From assembly GCA_963823675.1 (NCBI GenBank), contig CAWGMT010000009.1, positions 806,001-870,000 of the forward strand: a stretch of 64,000 nt of DNA, written 5' to 3'. Shown here piece after piece: positions 45,542 to 54,938 of the stretch (position 1 is the stretch's first letter; each line of letters begins with the position of its first letter). Both the position numbers and the translations under genes were made by a program. The notes beneath the pieces are model-generated. The model had not been told where the DNA came from. It was given only the letters and a program-made list of their open reading frames with translations, and did no database searches. The stretch is from CAWGMT01 sp963823675. Lineage in GTDB: Bacteria; Planctomycetota; Planctomycetia; Isosphaerales; Isosphaeraceae.

Positions 45542-45699
45542 AGCGTTCTCCTCTCTGAATGACAAAACGTGGCGATCCGTTCGACGTCCGACCGGTAGGC
45601 TGTGCACCTTAGAGCGCCCCGACAAGACCGATTGTGACGAAGCGCTGCTCGCGTCGTCAACGCCGAAACCTCTTCCGTGCCAGATCTTCACCCACCAGC

Positions 45700-47217
45700 T
45701 CAAACACCAGCCGAGACGACGGCCGCGGCCCGTGACGCGTTGTGCGGCGCTGTGCGAGATTCCAGCCGCCGGCGGAACCTCAAATGCCGTTTTCGCGTGC
45801 CTTCGACGAGCGGCCGCCACATCCGAGCCGTCAGCCGGTGGCGAATCAGCAGATGCCAGAGCAAGTTCGATCGCTTGTAGAGATACGACATCGCCAGATA
45901 AGGGGCGACCGCCCGCCAATCCTGGGGGCGCCGCCGCCAGATCGACCCGTGCGAGAAGAGCTTTTCGTAGCACCAGGCATAACCCTCGGCCAGCTCGTCG
46001 GCGGTCATCTGCGTGGGCTCGAAGACCACGTGCGCCGTGTCGTAACGCGTCCAATCCCGGTGCAATAACCTGTTTTCGCGTTCCAACTGGCGAAATAGCG
46101 GCGTGCCGGGGTATGGCGTCATGATGTGAAAGGTTGCGCACTCGAGACGGTTCACCTCGATCCAATCGACCGTCCGCGCGAAGACGTTGCGGTCGTCATG
46201 GTCGAATCCGAGGACGAAGCTGCCATTGACCTGGATCCCATGGTCGTGCAAGACCGCGACGCGTCGGGCGTAGTCGCCGGTGCCCGGGGTTTTCTTGCGA
46301 GCTTGGGCCAGGTTGGCATCCGTGAGGGATTCGAACCCGACGAAGACCCCGGTGCAGCCGGCAAGTGCCATCTCGCGCACCAGCGACGGATCATCGGTAA
46401 CGTCGATCGAGACCGCGGCGCTCCAGATTTTTTCCAGAGGGCGGAGCGCATGACAAAGCCGCCGCAAGTACTCGGGACGCGACCCGAGATTGTTGTCGAT
46501 GAAGACGCCATAGGGCTGTCCGTCGGCCTTAAACTCCTGGACGACTTGCTCGACGTCGCGAACCTGATAGGGCATCGCCAGCCCTTCGGTGGCGAGATAA
46601 CAGAAGCCGCAACGATTATGACACCCGCGCGTGGCGATCAAGCTGGTGGTCGTCAAGAAGTCGGAGCGCGGCAGTAACTCGCGACGTGGCGAGGGCTCGT
46701 CGCGATAGGGCTTCAGATAGTTTCCGCGATAGACCGGCTGCAAGGCTCCAGCCTCGACGTCACGGAGCAAGAGAGGCCAGACCTGCACGCCCTCACCGAT
46801 CACGAGAGCATCCCCATGCGGCGCGACCTCCTCGGGACAAGAGAGAACATGAAGGCCCCCCAGGACAACCCGGGCGCCCCGAGAGCGATACCAGCGCGCG
46901 AGCTCGTAAGCCCTCTGGGCGAATGTCAGGTGCACCGAGATTCCGACAACTTCCGGAAATGGCTCCCAGGGAGGCGGGCCTTGCAACAAGTTCTCATCCC
47001 AGTACGCGACGCTCCAGTCCGTCGGTGTGGCCCCCGCGATGCTCGTGAGCGCCAGCGACGGCGTCAAAACGTGCTTCCCGAAGCTCGCATGGGGATCCTT
47101 CGGATAGAACGGGTTGATCAAGAGTGCGTGCTTCGGCCGCGGCGGAGCCTGCCGAACATTCGGATCCAGTCTGGGCGCTGCTTGCATTTCTCTGGGAATC
47201 CATCGTCGTTTACTCAT
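45700..47217 (-). CDS. B12-binding-domain radical SAM protein
   Basis: 505 residues from ATG 47217 (GGAGAG upstream). A cobalamin-binding-like Rossmann domain (about 30-170; ALLINPFYPKDPHASFGKHV, VVLGGLHVLSCPEEV) precedes a radical SAM core with the 4Fe-4S motif CHNRCGFC near 200, then VFVGFESLTDANLAQARKKT and HIMTPYPGTPLFRQLE, with a DUF4070-like end. Relatives include HpnJ/HpnP-type and BchE-like enzymes acting on lipids, tetrapyrroles or natural products. The substrate is unknown, and no pathway partner is adjacent. Confidence 0.85.
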   Translation of the reverse strand: MSKRRWIPREMQAAPRLDPNVRQAPPRPKHALLINPFYPKDPHASFGKHVLTPSLALTSIAGATPTDWSVAYWDENLLQGPPPWEPFPEVVGISVHLTFAQRAYELARWYRSRGARVVLGGLHVLSCPEEVAPHGDALVIGEGVQVWPLLLRDVEAGALQPVYRGNYLKPYRDEPSPRRELLPRSDFLTTTSLIATRGCHNRCGFCYLATEGLAMPYQVRDVEQVVQEFKADGQPYGVFIDNNLGSRPEYLRRLCHALRPLEKIWSAAVSIDVTDDPSLVREMALAGCTGVFVGFESLTDANLAQARKKTPGTGDYARRVAVLHDHGIQVNGSFVLGFDHDDRNVFARTVDWIEVNRLECATFHIMTPYPGTPLFRQLERENRLLHRDWTRYDTAHVVFEPTQMTADELAEGYAWCYEKLFSHGSIWRRRPQDWRAVAPYLAMSYLYKRSNLLWHLLIRHRLTARMWRPLVEGTRKRHLRFRRRLESRTAPHNASRAAAVVSAGV

Positions 47218-47386
47218 GTCAAGACTCTCCGACCACCGAGAGCAACCGATGTCGACAAACCTTGCAATCCAATGTACTTTGTAATAGAAAGTACTCTGTG
47301 TCAACAGCGCTTTCCGCACATCGGCGTGGCGGCTCCTGATTCGTGCTGGATCCGCACCACGCGGGCCAGGACTCCACGATGAGAAG

Positions 47387-48256
47387 CTAGCCCTGGCTGT
47401 TTGCGATCTGGGCCGTTTCGCTGGGTTGGATTTCGAGGCGTTTGATCAGGGTTACTTCGTTGCCGAGTTGATTGTAGCGGAACTCATCGACCAGCCCACG
47501 GGCCAGCATGATTCCGAAGCCGCCCTCGCGCAACCCCAGCTCGTTGCGGATTTCGAGATGACCGATCGGATCCTCGTCGGACGCCGCGTGCGGCAGGTGG
47601 CGGGGATTGAAGCCGGGCCCCTGGTCCTGAATGATGAGTGTCACGCACTTGGGATCGATGCGGTAGGTGATCCGGAGCACGAGCTCGGCGTTCCGCCTGT
47701 GGCCCCATTCAATGGCGTTGCCACCCATTTCCATGATGGCCTGCCGCAAATCCTTGATCTGGCGTTCGGTCAGAGGCGTATGGGCAAAGAGGTCCGCGAG
47801 CATGTCGTTGGCCTGTGCCAGGTAGGCCAACTCACTGCGGATGTCGAAGTGGATCTCTCCGGTCGTGCCTCGCTTGCGGTGTTCTTCACTCCAGTCGAGC
47901 ACTTTTTGCATCATCTCGTAGAGCTGCTCGGCTTTGAACGGCTTGGTCAGATAGCCGTTGGCTCCAACGCGGACACCAGCGGCGCGGTGATGCGCGTCCT
48001 GGAGCGCCGTGACCATGATGATCGGAATCAGGTTCGTTTCCCGGGATCGCTTCAACCGGTCGCAGAGCTCGAAGCCGTCGATGTCCGGCAGCATCAGGTC
48101 GAGCAAGATCAGGGCAGGCTGCCGCTCGGCGACGGCAGCAAGGGTCTGTGCCCCCGAGAAGACCTGAATGGGTTCAAACCCTTGAGCTTGCACTAGACTG
48201 GCCAGGATATCGTTGGTGTCGCGCTCATCATCGACGACCAGGACCGTGCGCGGCAT
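47387..48256 (-). CDS. response regulator fused to an RsbW-like ATPase domain
   Basis: 289 residues from ATG 48256 (TTG 48262 is also possible). Residues 1-125 are a receiver: VLVVDDERDTND, LLDLMLPDIDGF with the phospho-Asp, PIIMVTALQD and the Lys in YLTKPF. Residues of about 140-285 are a HATPase_c domain of the anti-sigma/RsbW kind (QAIMEMGGNAIEWGHRR as N box, LIIQDQGPGFNP as G1, GGFGIMLARGLVDEFRYN as G2). Such proteins act in partner-switching (anti-anti-sigma) circuits. No partner is seen; the divergent neighbour is exbB. Confidence 0.85.
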   Translation of the reverse strand: MPRTVLVVDDERDTNDILASLVQAQGFEPIQVFSGAQTLAAVAERQPALILLDLMLPDIDGFELCDRLKRSRETNLIPIIMVTALQDAHHRAAGVRVGANGYLTKPFKAEQLYEMMQKVLDWSEEHRKRGTTGEIHFDIRSELAYLAQANDMLADLFAHTPLTERQIKDLRQAIMEMGGNAIEWGHRRNAELVLRITYRIDPKCVTLIIQDQGPGFNPRHLPHAASDEDPIGHLEIRNELGLREGGFGIMLARGLVDEFRYNQLGNEVTLIKRLEIQPSETAQIANSQG

Positions 48257-48568
48257 GGGCAAAACTCAAATGGCCTACGAGAATTCAACCATCACACTAG
48301 CAGGAACTGACGTCCCGGCGATAGGGAAATTCATTTTCGCGCACGAACGAGCGCTGACAAGGCATTGCACCACCTGGCCTGCCTGGCCGTCAAGGTAGTC
48401 AATGCGCCGAATCACCGACCATCGACTCCCCTTGCAGCGTGCAGGAACCACCGTCACAATAGATTCATCGGGCACGTCTGATCATCAGTTATTGTGCGTT
48501 TCGGGGTCGGGAGAGCCGGCCCAACCCCTGATCTTTTCCTTCAACCGGGCCCGTTGGGACTTGCGTTT

Positions 48569-49202
48569 ATGGATGTCACGAAAATCATCGGTGCGTTCGG
48601 CTACGTTATATACGGAGCTTTGGCTATATTGGCGGTCTGGGGCGTCTACAATGCAATTCTACTGTATCGCGGCTTGATGAAAAAGTCGCTACGAGACCCG
48701 CAGCCGTTGCTCGACCAGGTTCGCGATCTATGCCAGGCGCCGCCGGTTTGATGCGGCGGTCAATCTCTGTCAGAGCCCTCCTTACTGGCACTCGGCGCTT
48801 GCGCAACTGATCGGCGTGGCCCTGCGGAACCGCGCCAAGGGACTGGCCAAGATCAAGCAGCTCGTGGTAACCGAGTTTCATAGCGAGGTGATCGCGGGAA
48901 TGGAAAACCGCCTGGGGTCGGTCTCGACGATCGTGCGGATGGGCCCCCTTCTGGGACTGTTAGGCACGGTGGCCAGCATGATCGCCGCGTTCAGTCGTAT
49001 TGGCGGCTCGGAGAAGGCCGATCCCCACACGCTGGCGACGGACATCAGCCTGGCCCTCTGGGCAACCGGCGCCGGGCTCCTGATCGCCAATCCGATGATG
49101 ATCATCGGCAATGACGTCCATGCTCGCCTGCGACGGCTTCGCGACCGAACCGAGAGCCAGCTTCAGGAAGTTCTGGAAGTCCTCGAGACCAGCAACAAGT
49201 GA
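48569..49202 (+). CDS. ExbB/TolQ/MotA-family proton-channel protein (frame broken once)
   Basis: Starts MDVTKIIGAFGYVIYGALAI at ATG 48569 with a transmembrane helix. At 48742/48743 one extra base (CCG-C-CGG) moves the frame, after which RFDAAVNLCQSPPYWHSALA leads into the family core: RLGSVSTIVRMGPLLGLLGT, then TLATDISLALWATGAGLLIA. Three transmembrane helices in total. It is the stator/channel part of a TonB- or Tol-like energy-transducing complex in the inner membrane, with the two ExbD-like genes directly following. Confidence 0.82.
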
Positions 49203-49217
49203 AGGCCGGCCGCCGCC

Positions 49218-49655
49218 ATGCTGCTCCGACGCGACAATGATCAACCGCTCAACGAGCACATCGACATGACCCCGATGGTCGATGTCGTGTTCCAGCTCAT
49301 GACCTTCATGCTCTTTTCCGTTCAGATGACGGGGGGCGAAAAAGTCGAACGTGCCGCCGGCCGGCATGGGGTTGGCGTCGAGGAGTCAATGGCGACATTC
49401 CTGACCCTCGCGAAGCCGGCAGCCCCTGGCGCAGAGCCGAGGCTGCTCCTGGGGCACGGTGAAGGGGCGATCGCCACGCTCGACCAGGCGCGGCAGGCCG
49501 TGGCGGATGGAGTCAAACAGGGACGACGCAAGGTGATCCTCCAGGCAGACGGAGACGTTCCGCACGGCGAGGTCATCAAGGTCGCCGCCGCGGTCGCTCA
49601 GGTCGAAGGAATCACCGTTCATGTCGGAGTTCAGGAGCCAGTCGGCAACCGCTGA
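49218..49655 (+). CDS. ExbD/TolR-family protein
   Basis: 145 residues, 15 bases after exbB. It begins MLLRRDNDQPLNEHIDMTPM, then VDVVFQLMTFMLFSVQM: the conserved single N-terminal transmembrane helix with the proton-carrying Asp (MTPMVDVVFQ). A periplasmic TolR-like domain follows (KVILQADGDVPHGEVIKVAA). It uses the proton gradient with ExbB to drive a periplasm-spanning partner. No TonB or TolB gene is in view. Confidence 0.88.
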   Translation: MLLRRDNDQPLNEHIDMTPMVDVVFQLMTFMLFSVQMTGGEKVERAAGRHGVGVEESMATFLTLAKPAAPGAEPRLLLGHGEGAIATLDQARQAVADGVKQGRRKVILQADGDVPHGEVIKVAAAVAQVEGITVHVGVQEPVGNR

Positions 49656-49673
49656 GCTTTGGTGGAGGGTTGC

Positions 49674-50994
49674 TTGGCGAGCTGGGACGTCTTTCATGCG
49701 GATCGCCTGGAGCTCGAGCGTGGCGTGAGCACCGACGCTATTCGTGACGGGCTCGCGCGGTATTCTGCGCGATGACGATCTGGCCCGGCCTTCAGGCACA
49801 AGCGTCGCATGGGAACGGATCGCCGACCTCCCGGAGCTCATGGTAACTCTCGCGGCACCAGCCCAGGTGCCCCCGAGCGCGCCCCCGCCTGCTCAGCCAG
49901 CGCAGGACCAGCCCGCGGTCACTCCCAGGCTCCCCTCCGCGGCGGCAACGACGCAGCCCCACCGAAAGCAGCCCGCGGCGGCCCAACCCCAACAGCCCGT
50001 CGCCGGCACCAGCGACTTCGAGGTCGTCGCCGAAGAACTGGCACCCGATCCCACGCTGACACCCACAATTCGAACCCCCGATTGGTTCGATATCAGGTCC
50101 GAGTCGGATGACGTGGCATTTCCTGTGATCAAGGAAACGACGTTCCAGCCCGGTTTGGGAGATGGTGGTTCATCGAAGCCCGCCGTGCCGTCTGCGCCTG
50201 CCGTTAGCTGGGAGCCAGACGACGATGATGAGGATGGGCCGGAGGATGAAGAAGAGGCCGAATACACGGCCCTGATCGATGACGATGATGAACTCGAGAT
50301 TCTGGAAGACGACGACAACGCGGGCAGCCCACCTGGTCCGAAACCGACTCCCGCCGACGAGGGCCGCTCCAGTCGAGTCGCGCTGCCGGTCGCCGCGACA
50401 GGCGGCCGGGACGACATCTGGGCTGACGATGCAGCCGAGCTCGAGGACGAGGGCAATTTCTCCTTATCGCGAAGTGATCCGGCTACCGTGGAGGAGCTCG
50501 ACCTGGCACCGATGGTCAACGTCGCGTTGCAACTGGTGTTGTTCTTCATGGTGACCGCGACGACCGTACTCTTCAAAACACTCGAGATTCCCAAGCCGTC
50601 CGCGGATGCGCCTCCGAGCGGGGTAACTCAGGGCCGCTCGCGGTCACTCGAGGACTTCCAGAAGGACTACATCCTGGTCGAGATCGATCCCGCGGGCGCG
50701 ATGAAGATCGATCAGGAGCCGGTGGCGGCCAACATGGCAACGCTGGTCGAGCGTATGCGAACCGCCCGCGAGAAGACAGGGCGCAAGTCGATGCTGCTGT
50801 CGGCCGACTACGCCACCAGGCACCGCAGCTCGGTGCTGGCCTATGACGCCGCGAACGAGATCGGCCTGGGGATCGTGATCGCCCGCCCGCAGGCCCCGCA
50901 AGGACCTGCCCCGGCGCTGGCCCCGGCGGCGGCGCAGCCGCTCGCAAACCCCGGCGCCCCCAAACCGCCGGATTCCCGGCCGCCGCCGAATTAA
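49674..50994 (+). CDS. second ExbD-like protein with long acidic N-terminal region (frame broken once)
   Basis: The likely start is TTG 49674 (GGAGGG 4 bases before), giving MASWDVFHADRLELERGVST, a small domain that continues after a frame change at 49757/49758 (GCG-C-GGT) as GILRDDDLARP and WERIADLPEL. A Pro/Ala/Gln-rich stretch and a strongly acidic stretch (PDDDDEDGPEDEEEAEY) of about 200 residues follow, then the ExbD membrane helix LDLAPMVNVALQLVLFFMVT and a periplasmic part (SMLLSADYATRHRSSVLAYD). The usual proton-site Asp of ExbD (D in PMVDV) is Asn here (PMVNV). The long segment before the helix is cytoplasmic and might bind a regulator. Confidence 0.8.
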
Positions 50995-51095
50995 ACGAGC
51001 CGCGACTGCGGCGGCAGATCGGAGCCCGGCAGGGTTAGCCCCAGTACCGCTCAAATAGCGGTAAGAGACAGAGGAGATAAGACTTGCGGCATCCT

Positions 51096-51225
51096 TGTTC
51101 CCACGCTCCGCGTGGGAACACTCGTCTGGGACGCTCTGCGTCTGAACGATCCCGAGGCTCGACATATGCCATAACGACGCGGAGCGTCGAAGACGACGTT
51201 CGCACGCAGAGTGTGGGAACGAGAT
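51096..51225. repeat. palindromic repeat cluster (GTTCCCACGC type)
   Basis: TGTTCCCACG-CTCCG-CGTGGGAACA near 51096, CGACGC-GGA-GCGTCG at 51175, and GTTCGCACGCAGAGTGTGGGAAC near 51203-51225, in the 248-base spacer after the second ExbD gene. I see no gene inside. Confidence 0.7.
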
Positions 51226-51242
51226 GAGATCAATTGAAAATA

Positions 51243-51524
51243 TCAGGCATTCGACTGTCGGGCTAGGACCGAGCGGGCCTGAGCTTGCAGAATGCTAATG
51301 ACATCGATCGCATCGACGTAGGCTTCATACTCCGCACGCTCGTTGTCGGTGAGCACACCTTCGCTGCATCGGTCGGCGAGCTCGTCGATGCGGGCTTGCA
51401 CCTCGGGACTCGCGCGCGTCGCAGCCAGTTTCCGAGCAAACTCAACGGGCATCATCTGGCCGACTGGCTCAAGCAGTTGGCTCAGGATGTCGGGTTGGTG
51501 ATGGGTGGTCTGAAGTTGGTTCAT
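51243..51524 (-). CDS. small conserved hypothetical protein
   Basis: 93 residues from ATG 51524. The C-terminal half (ARIDELADRCSEGVLTDNER, AEYEAYVDAIDVISILQAQA) is a helical pattern I have seen in many small planctomycete and cyanobacterial proteins, often beside HNH nuclease genes; no such gene is present here. Function unknown. No strong ribosome site. Confidence 0.55.
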   Translation of the reverse strand: MNQLQTTHHQPDILSQLLEPVGQMMPVEFARKLAATRASPEVQARIDELADRCSEGVLTDNERAEYEAYVDAIDVISILQAQARSVLARQSNA

Positions 51525-51813
51525 GATTGAGCGAGATAGCACAGTTCGGGTGCCACGAGAAACGCGAAAGAAGACCCGATATCGCCTGCACATCGTGCCG
51601 CCGCTCCGCCGCATCCAGGCGTTGTCGGACTTACAAACAGTGAACGCCCAAAAAAATCTTGACAAGAAATCTAACTCCAACCTGGATAGAATGTTCCGAT
51701 CAGATTCTGGGCACCAGACGGCGTGCGCAGCTTTAGTGAAATTCCAAAATCAGCGCATTTTGAATATAGATAGAATACGAAGCATAGGAAGACTGTGCGC
51801 GAAGTTTTCGTCA

Positions 51814-51955
51814 AGCACCGTCAGGCCACAGGCGCGATCCCGCCGGTTTGCAGCCGGTGGTTGTCCGCCATCAACGAAACGGAGTTGAGGGCGCAGAAGG
51901 TGCTGCGAGATGGGACTGGAACCCTTCGAAAACGTCCGATCCAGTCCCATTTTTT
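51814..51955 (+). ncRNA. candidate structured small RNA
   Basis: In the 565-base gene-free stretch 51525-52089. AGCACC (51814) pairs with GGTGCT (51899), closing a region that holds inner helices CCAC/GTGG and GGCG/CGCC. It is followed by a strong terminator. TTGACA at about 51659 may belong to a promoter. No known RNA family was recognised. Confidence 0.35.
51911..51955 (+). terminator. rho-independent terminator
   Basis: TGGGACTGG pairs with CCAGTCCCA and runs into six T. No gene on the plus strand ends nearby, which supports a short transcript upstream of it. Confidence 0.75.
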
Positions 51956-52089
51956 CCCATCAAGAATTCGTTAGTCTGGGCACGAAAGGCTGTGGCGCGC
52001 CCTGACTGGGCTCAGTGCCGCCCGATATGATCTTGTGTGGTTCAGGTTTCCGGATCGATCGCCGTCGACGATGAAACGGGTTGCGGTTC

Positions 52090-53604
52090 ATGATCCGACT
52101 TCGGCAGAGTAGCACGGGAAAGCTCTGGGTACCGGCGTCGGTCATTGCTTTGTGCTCTGCGGTCTCGCTGGCGGGGAGTACGTCTCTGCAAGCGCCGCCG
52201 CGGTTTGACGGTGCGGGCTATGCCGTGCTGGCGCAGTCCCTCGCGATCGGACAGGGCTACCGTGATATCGCGCTGCCGGAACCGACGCGGCACACGCATT
52301 TCCCGCCGGGATACCCTGCTGCCCTGGCGGTGCTCTGGAAAATGACCGGCCGGTCGGTGGCAGCGGCACATCTCTTCTCGTGTGCCTGCACGGCCGCCGC
52401 CATCTTCCTGACCTGGGCGTGGTTCCGCTGCCTGTACCCTCCGCGTGTTGCGTTGATCCTGGGTCTGGCCCTGGCTGTGAACTGGACCTGGGGGCGGCAC
52501 GGAGGGGCGATTCTGTCGGAGCCGATGTTCTTGTTCCTGGGACAACTCGCCTTGCTGGTCGCCGTTCGTACTGGCCGCTCGGGCAGCATCGGGTCCGGGG
52601 TCATCCTTGGGACGCTCCTGACGGCCTGTGTCTTGACCCGGCACGCCGGCATCGCACTCGCGGGTGCCTTGGTGATTGACCTCCTTTTGCGCCGGCGCTC
52701 TGCGGCGGCGGCCGCGGCCGGCCTGACGTGCGGGGCGCTGCTTCTGCCCTGGGTTGGCTGGCTCGCGACGGCCGGCACTCCGAACCAGGCCAGCTTGCTG
52801 GCCCTGAACGAACAGAGTCTCCTGGCTCGGATCGCCGCGCTGGCCGTCTTTTACGTCCAACGGCTGCCCGACCAGTTGACAGGGCCAATCGTGGAGATCG
52901 GCACGGTCTTCCAGCATCGGACATGGGTTGCGGCGGCGGTCAACGCGTGGGCGGTGGCGACGACGGGCGTGCTGGCCGCTGGCCTGGGGCGGACGCTGTC
53001 GCGGCCGCGCCGCAGGCCAGCGGGGTTGATCGCATTGGCCACGCTGGCGGTGCTGCTCGTCTGGCCTTTCACCGAGGCGGGCCGGTTTCTCGTCCCGCTG
53101 GTGCCTTTTCTGCTCGTGGGAGCGGTGGAGGGTTTTGCTCATTTCACAGCCCGGTGGAAGTTCCGTCAGGTCCGGGTCTGGGCGGCCGGTGCGGTGCTTG
53201 CGCTCTCGATCCCGTATGCGACCTATGCCATTGTTTCTGCCCGTGCCGAGGCCCAGCGGCGGACTTATCGCGATTTTGATGCCGCCTGCGCCTGGATCGC
53301 CGGCCACGCGGCCCGGCCCGGTCCGATCCTGGCTCGCCACCCCGCTGAGATTTTCTGGTTGACCGGACGCCGTGCCTTATCCCCGTCGTCGGACGAGCCT
53401 GAGCTGATTGACGGGCTGATCGACCGCTTCGACGTCGCGTTCATCTTGCTCGACGAGGATCGGTACGCCAACTCCCCGACCAGTCCCCTGGCGCGCTACG
53501 TGGCCCGGCGCCCGGATCGAGCCAGGGAGGCCTGGAGGTCCGGGCCGGATCCGGCTGCCGTCGTCGTCTATGGTTGTCAGAGGAGCCGCGCCAACACGAA
53601 CTAA
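52090..53604 (+). CDS. GT-C membrane glycosyltransferase (GT39/ArnT-like)
   Basis: 504 residues from ATG 52090. The first loop after the N-terminal helix reads RFDGAGYAVLAQSLAIGQGY, then PTRHTHFPPGYPAALAVLWK, the PMT/ArnT pattern with an acidic residue early and a P-P-G-Y-P turn. About nine to ten helices follow. It ends in a soluble C-terminal part (WIAGHAARPGPILARHPAEI). It should use a polyprenyl-phosphate-linked sugar. Same class as 19318-20718, 54939-56768 and 57097-58974. Confidence 0.75.
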   Translation: MIRLRQSSTGKLWVPASVIALCSAVSLAGSTSLQAPPRFDGAGYAVLAQSLAIGQGYRDIALPEPTRHTHFPPGYPAALAVLWKMTGRSVAAAHLFSCACTAAAIFLTWAWFRCLYPPRVALILGLALAVNWTWGRHGGAILSEPMFLFLGQLALLVAVRTGRSGSIGSGVILGTLLTACVLTRHAGIALAGALVIDLLLRRRSAAAAAAGLTCGALLLPWVGWLATAGTPNQASLLALNEQSLLARIAALAVFYVQRLPDQLTGPIVEIGTVFQHRTWVAAAVNAWAVATTGVLAAGLGRTLSRPRRRPAGLIALATLAVLLVWPFTEAGRFLVPLVPFLLVGAVEGFAHFTARWKFRQVRVWAAGAVLALSIPYATYAIVSARAEAQRRTYRDFDAACAWIAGHAARPGPILARHPAEIFWLTGRRALSPSSDEPELIDGLIDRFDVAFILLDEDRYANSPTSPLARYVARRPDRAREAWRSGPDPAAVVVYGCQRSRANTN

Positions 53605-53622
53605 GGCGCTGGCCGGAAAAAA

Positions 53623-53678
53623 GTGTCGCCTTTCGCTCCGCGAAAGACGACTCTCCAGCACGTTATTCTCAGCCAGTT
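53623..53678. repeat. REP-like palindromic repeat, copy 3
   Basis: GTGTCGCCTTTCGCTCCGCG followed by AAAG, then the 34-base block that also stands alone at 33828-33861. It lies 19 bases after the glycosyltransferase stop. Confidence 0.75.
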
Positions 53679-53691
53679 GCTAAGATGAACG

Positions 53692-53775
53692 GCGGATGCA
53701 AACTCACCCAGGACCAGGCGATTGCAGACGGATCGGCAATCTCACGGTGAATTTGCATCTGCCGTCGCCTGATCG
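53692..53775. repeat. imperfect inverted repeat
   Basis: GATGCAAACTCACC matches GGTGAATTTGCATC in inverted orientation, and CAGGCGA matches TCGCCTG, interleaved over about 80 bases before the methyltransferase gene. It may be a hairpin in the leader. Confidence 0.5.
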
Positions 53776-53856
53776 CTCTGGATCATCGGAGCGGGCGGAA
53801 TCTCGGTGTTTTCCCAGGGCCGAACGGGCGGCGCCGTCGGCAGGAAGGAGGCGGCG

Positions 53857-54828
53857 ATGCCAGCATTAACCGGCTCGCAAGCAGCGACGCTCGGTGAAAT
53901 CCAGCGCAAGGTCCGGGCGATGCTCGAAGAAAGGGAAGCACTGATTCAGAACGGCACGTTCAGACCGCCGAGCCGCTACTGGACGGAATTCACCTCATTC
54001 TTCGACTACATGGGCGACCTCTCCCCGCGTTCGCTGGCGAAGGTGCGATTACACACCTATCACTTGACCGGAGACAATTACCAGACTTACTACTTCGGGA
54101 ACCGCAAGGGGTTCCTCGACTTCTACGGCGCATGGCTTGCGACCGATGGCCTGCCAGCCGAACACGTTCTGAGCGAGCCCGAAGACGGGATCGGGTTCCG
54201 GCTCGAAGATGGGCGGTTCGTCAGCGCCGACATCGCCCGGTTCCAAAGATCGGTCGCGACCCTGTCCCGGCAGGGCGTCCTTGGCGAGTTGACCTGTCTC
54301 GGGTTTCCATCTCGCGTCATCGAGATCGGAGGCGGGTACGGCGGCCTGGCGCTCCACCTTGCACGCGTCTTGGGGACGTGCCGGTATCTTCTCGTCGACT
54401 TGCCTGAAACGCTGGTCTTCTCGGCCTCGTACCTGGCACTCCAGGCGTCTGCGAAGCGGCTCTACCTCTATGACCCTGCCGACCGACTGGGCGCCGAGAA
54501 GCTCGCCGCGTTTGATTTCGTGCTCCTGCCCGACTATCGCCTGGACGCGCTGACTGGATTCGAGTTCGACCTGGCGATCAACATTGCCTCGATGCAGGAG
54601 ATGCGAGTCGATCAGGTCGAGCGCTACCTCGACTTCATCCGCATGACTTGCCGCGGCGTCTTTTATAGCTGCAACCGCGACCGCCAGAACCGCAACGACG
54701 AACTCCCAAGCCTGTTTGACCTGATGCGGGCCCGGTTCGAGCTGACCGAGGTGTCACCGCCCGCCGTTGTCCCGGCGTCACTTTTGGCTCGTGGCAGTGC
54801 CGACTCAAGGGGACGCTCCGTCAATTAG
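53857..54828 (+). CDS. putative sugar O-methyltransferase
   Basis: 323 residues. ATG 53857 is chosen because AAGGAGG ends 6 bases before it. The N-terminal helical part (LEEREALIQNGTFRPPSRYW) leads to a SAM-binding Rossmann fold with RVIEIGGGYGGLALHLARVL near 160 and YLLVDLPETLVFSASYLALQ (acidic end of strand 2). A later segment, DLAINIASMQEMRVDQVERY, is typical of the putative sugar O-methyltransferase family found in glycan clusters. The neighbouring glycosyltransferases fit a shared role in surface glycans. Confidence 0.78.
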   Translation: MPALTGSQAATLGEIQRKVRAMLEEREALIQNGTFRPPSRYWTEFTSFFDYMGDLSPRSLAKVRLHTYHLTGDNYQTYYFGNRKGFLDFYGAWLATDGLPAEHVLSEPEDGIGFRLEDGRFVSADIARFQRSVATLSRQGVLGELTCLGFPSRVIEIGGGYGGLALHLARVLGTCRYLLVDLPETLVFSASYLALQASAKRLYLYDPADRLGAEKLAAFDFVLLPDYRLDALTGFEFDLAINIASMQEMRVDQVERYLDFIRMTCRGVFYSCNRDRQNRNDELPSLFDLMRARFELTEVSPPAVVPASLLARGSADSRGRSVN

Positions 54829-54938
54829 CCCGGTCGATAGGGATGGTCGAGGCTGCCAGCGAGGGCCCCGCCGCTGAGCCATTCCCTTACGTCGAGCACT
54901 TATGTTCCGTGGTTGAATGATTGCCGCGAAAGTCCAAG

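Noticed and set aside
51750..51950. 66-codon minus-strand frame over the candidate RNA
   Set aside because: No ribosome site and no family; the paired helices and terminator explain the region better.
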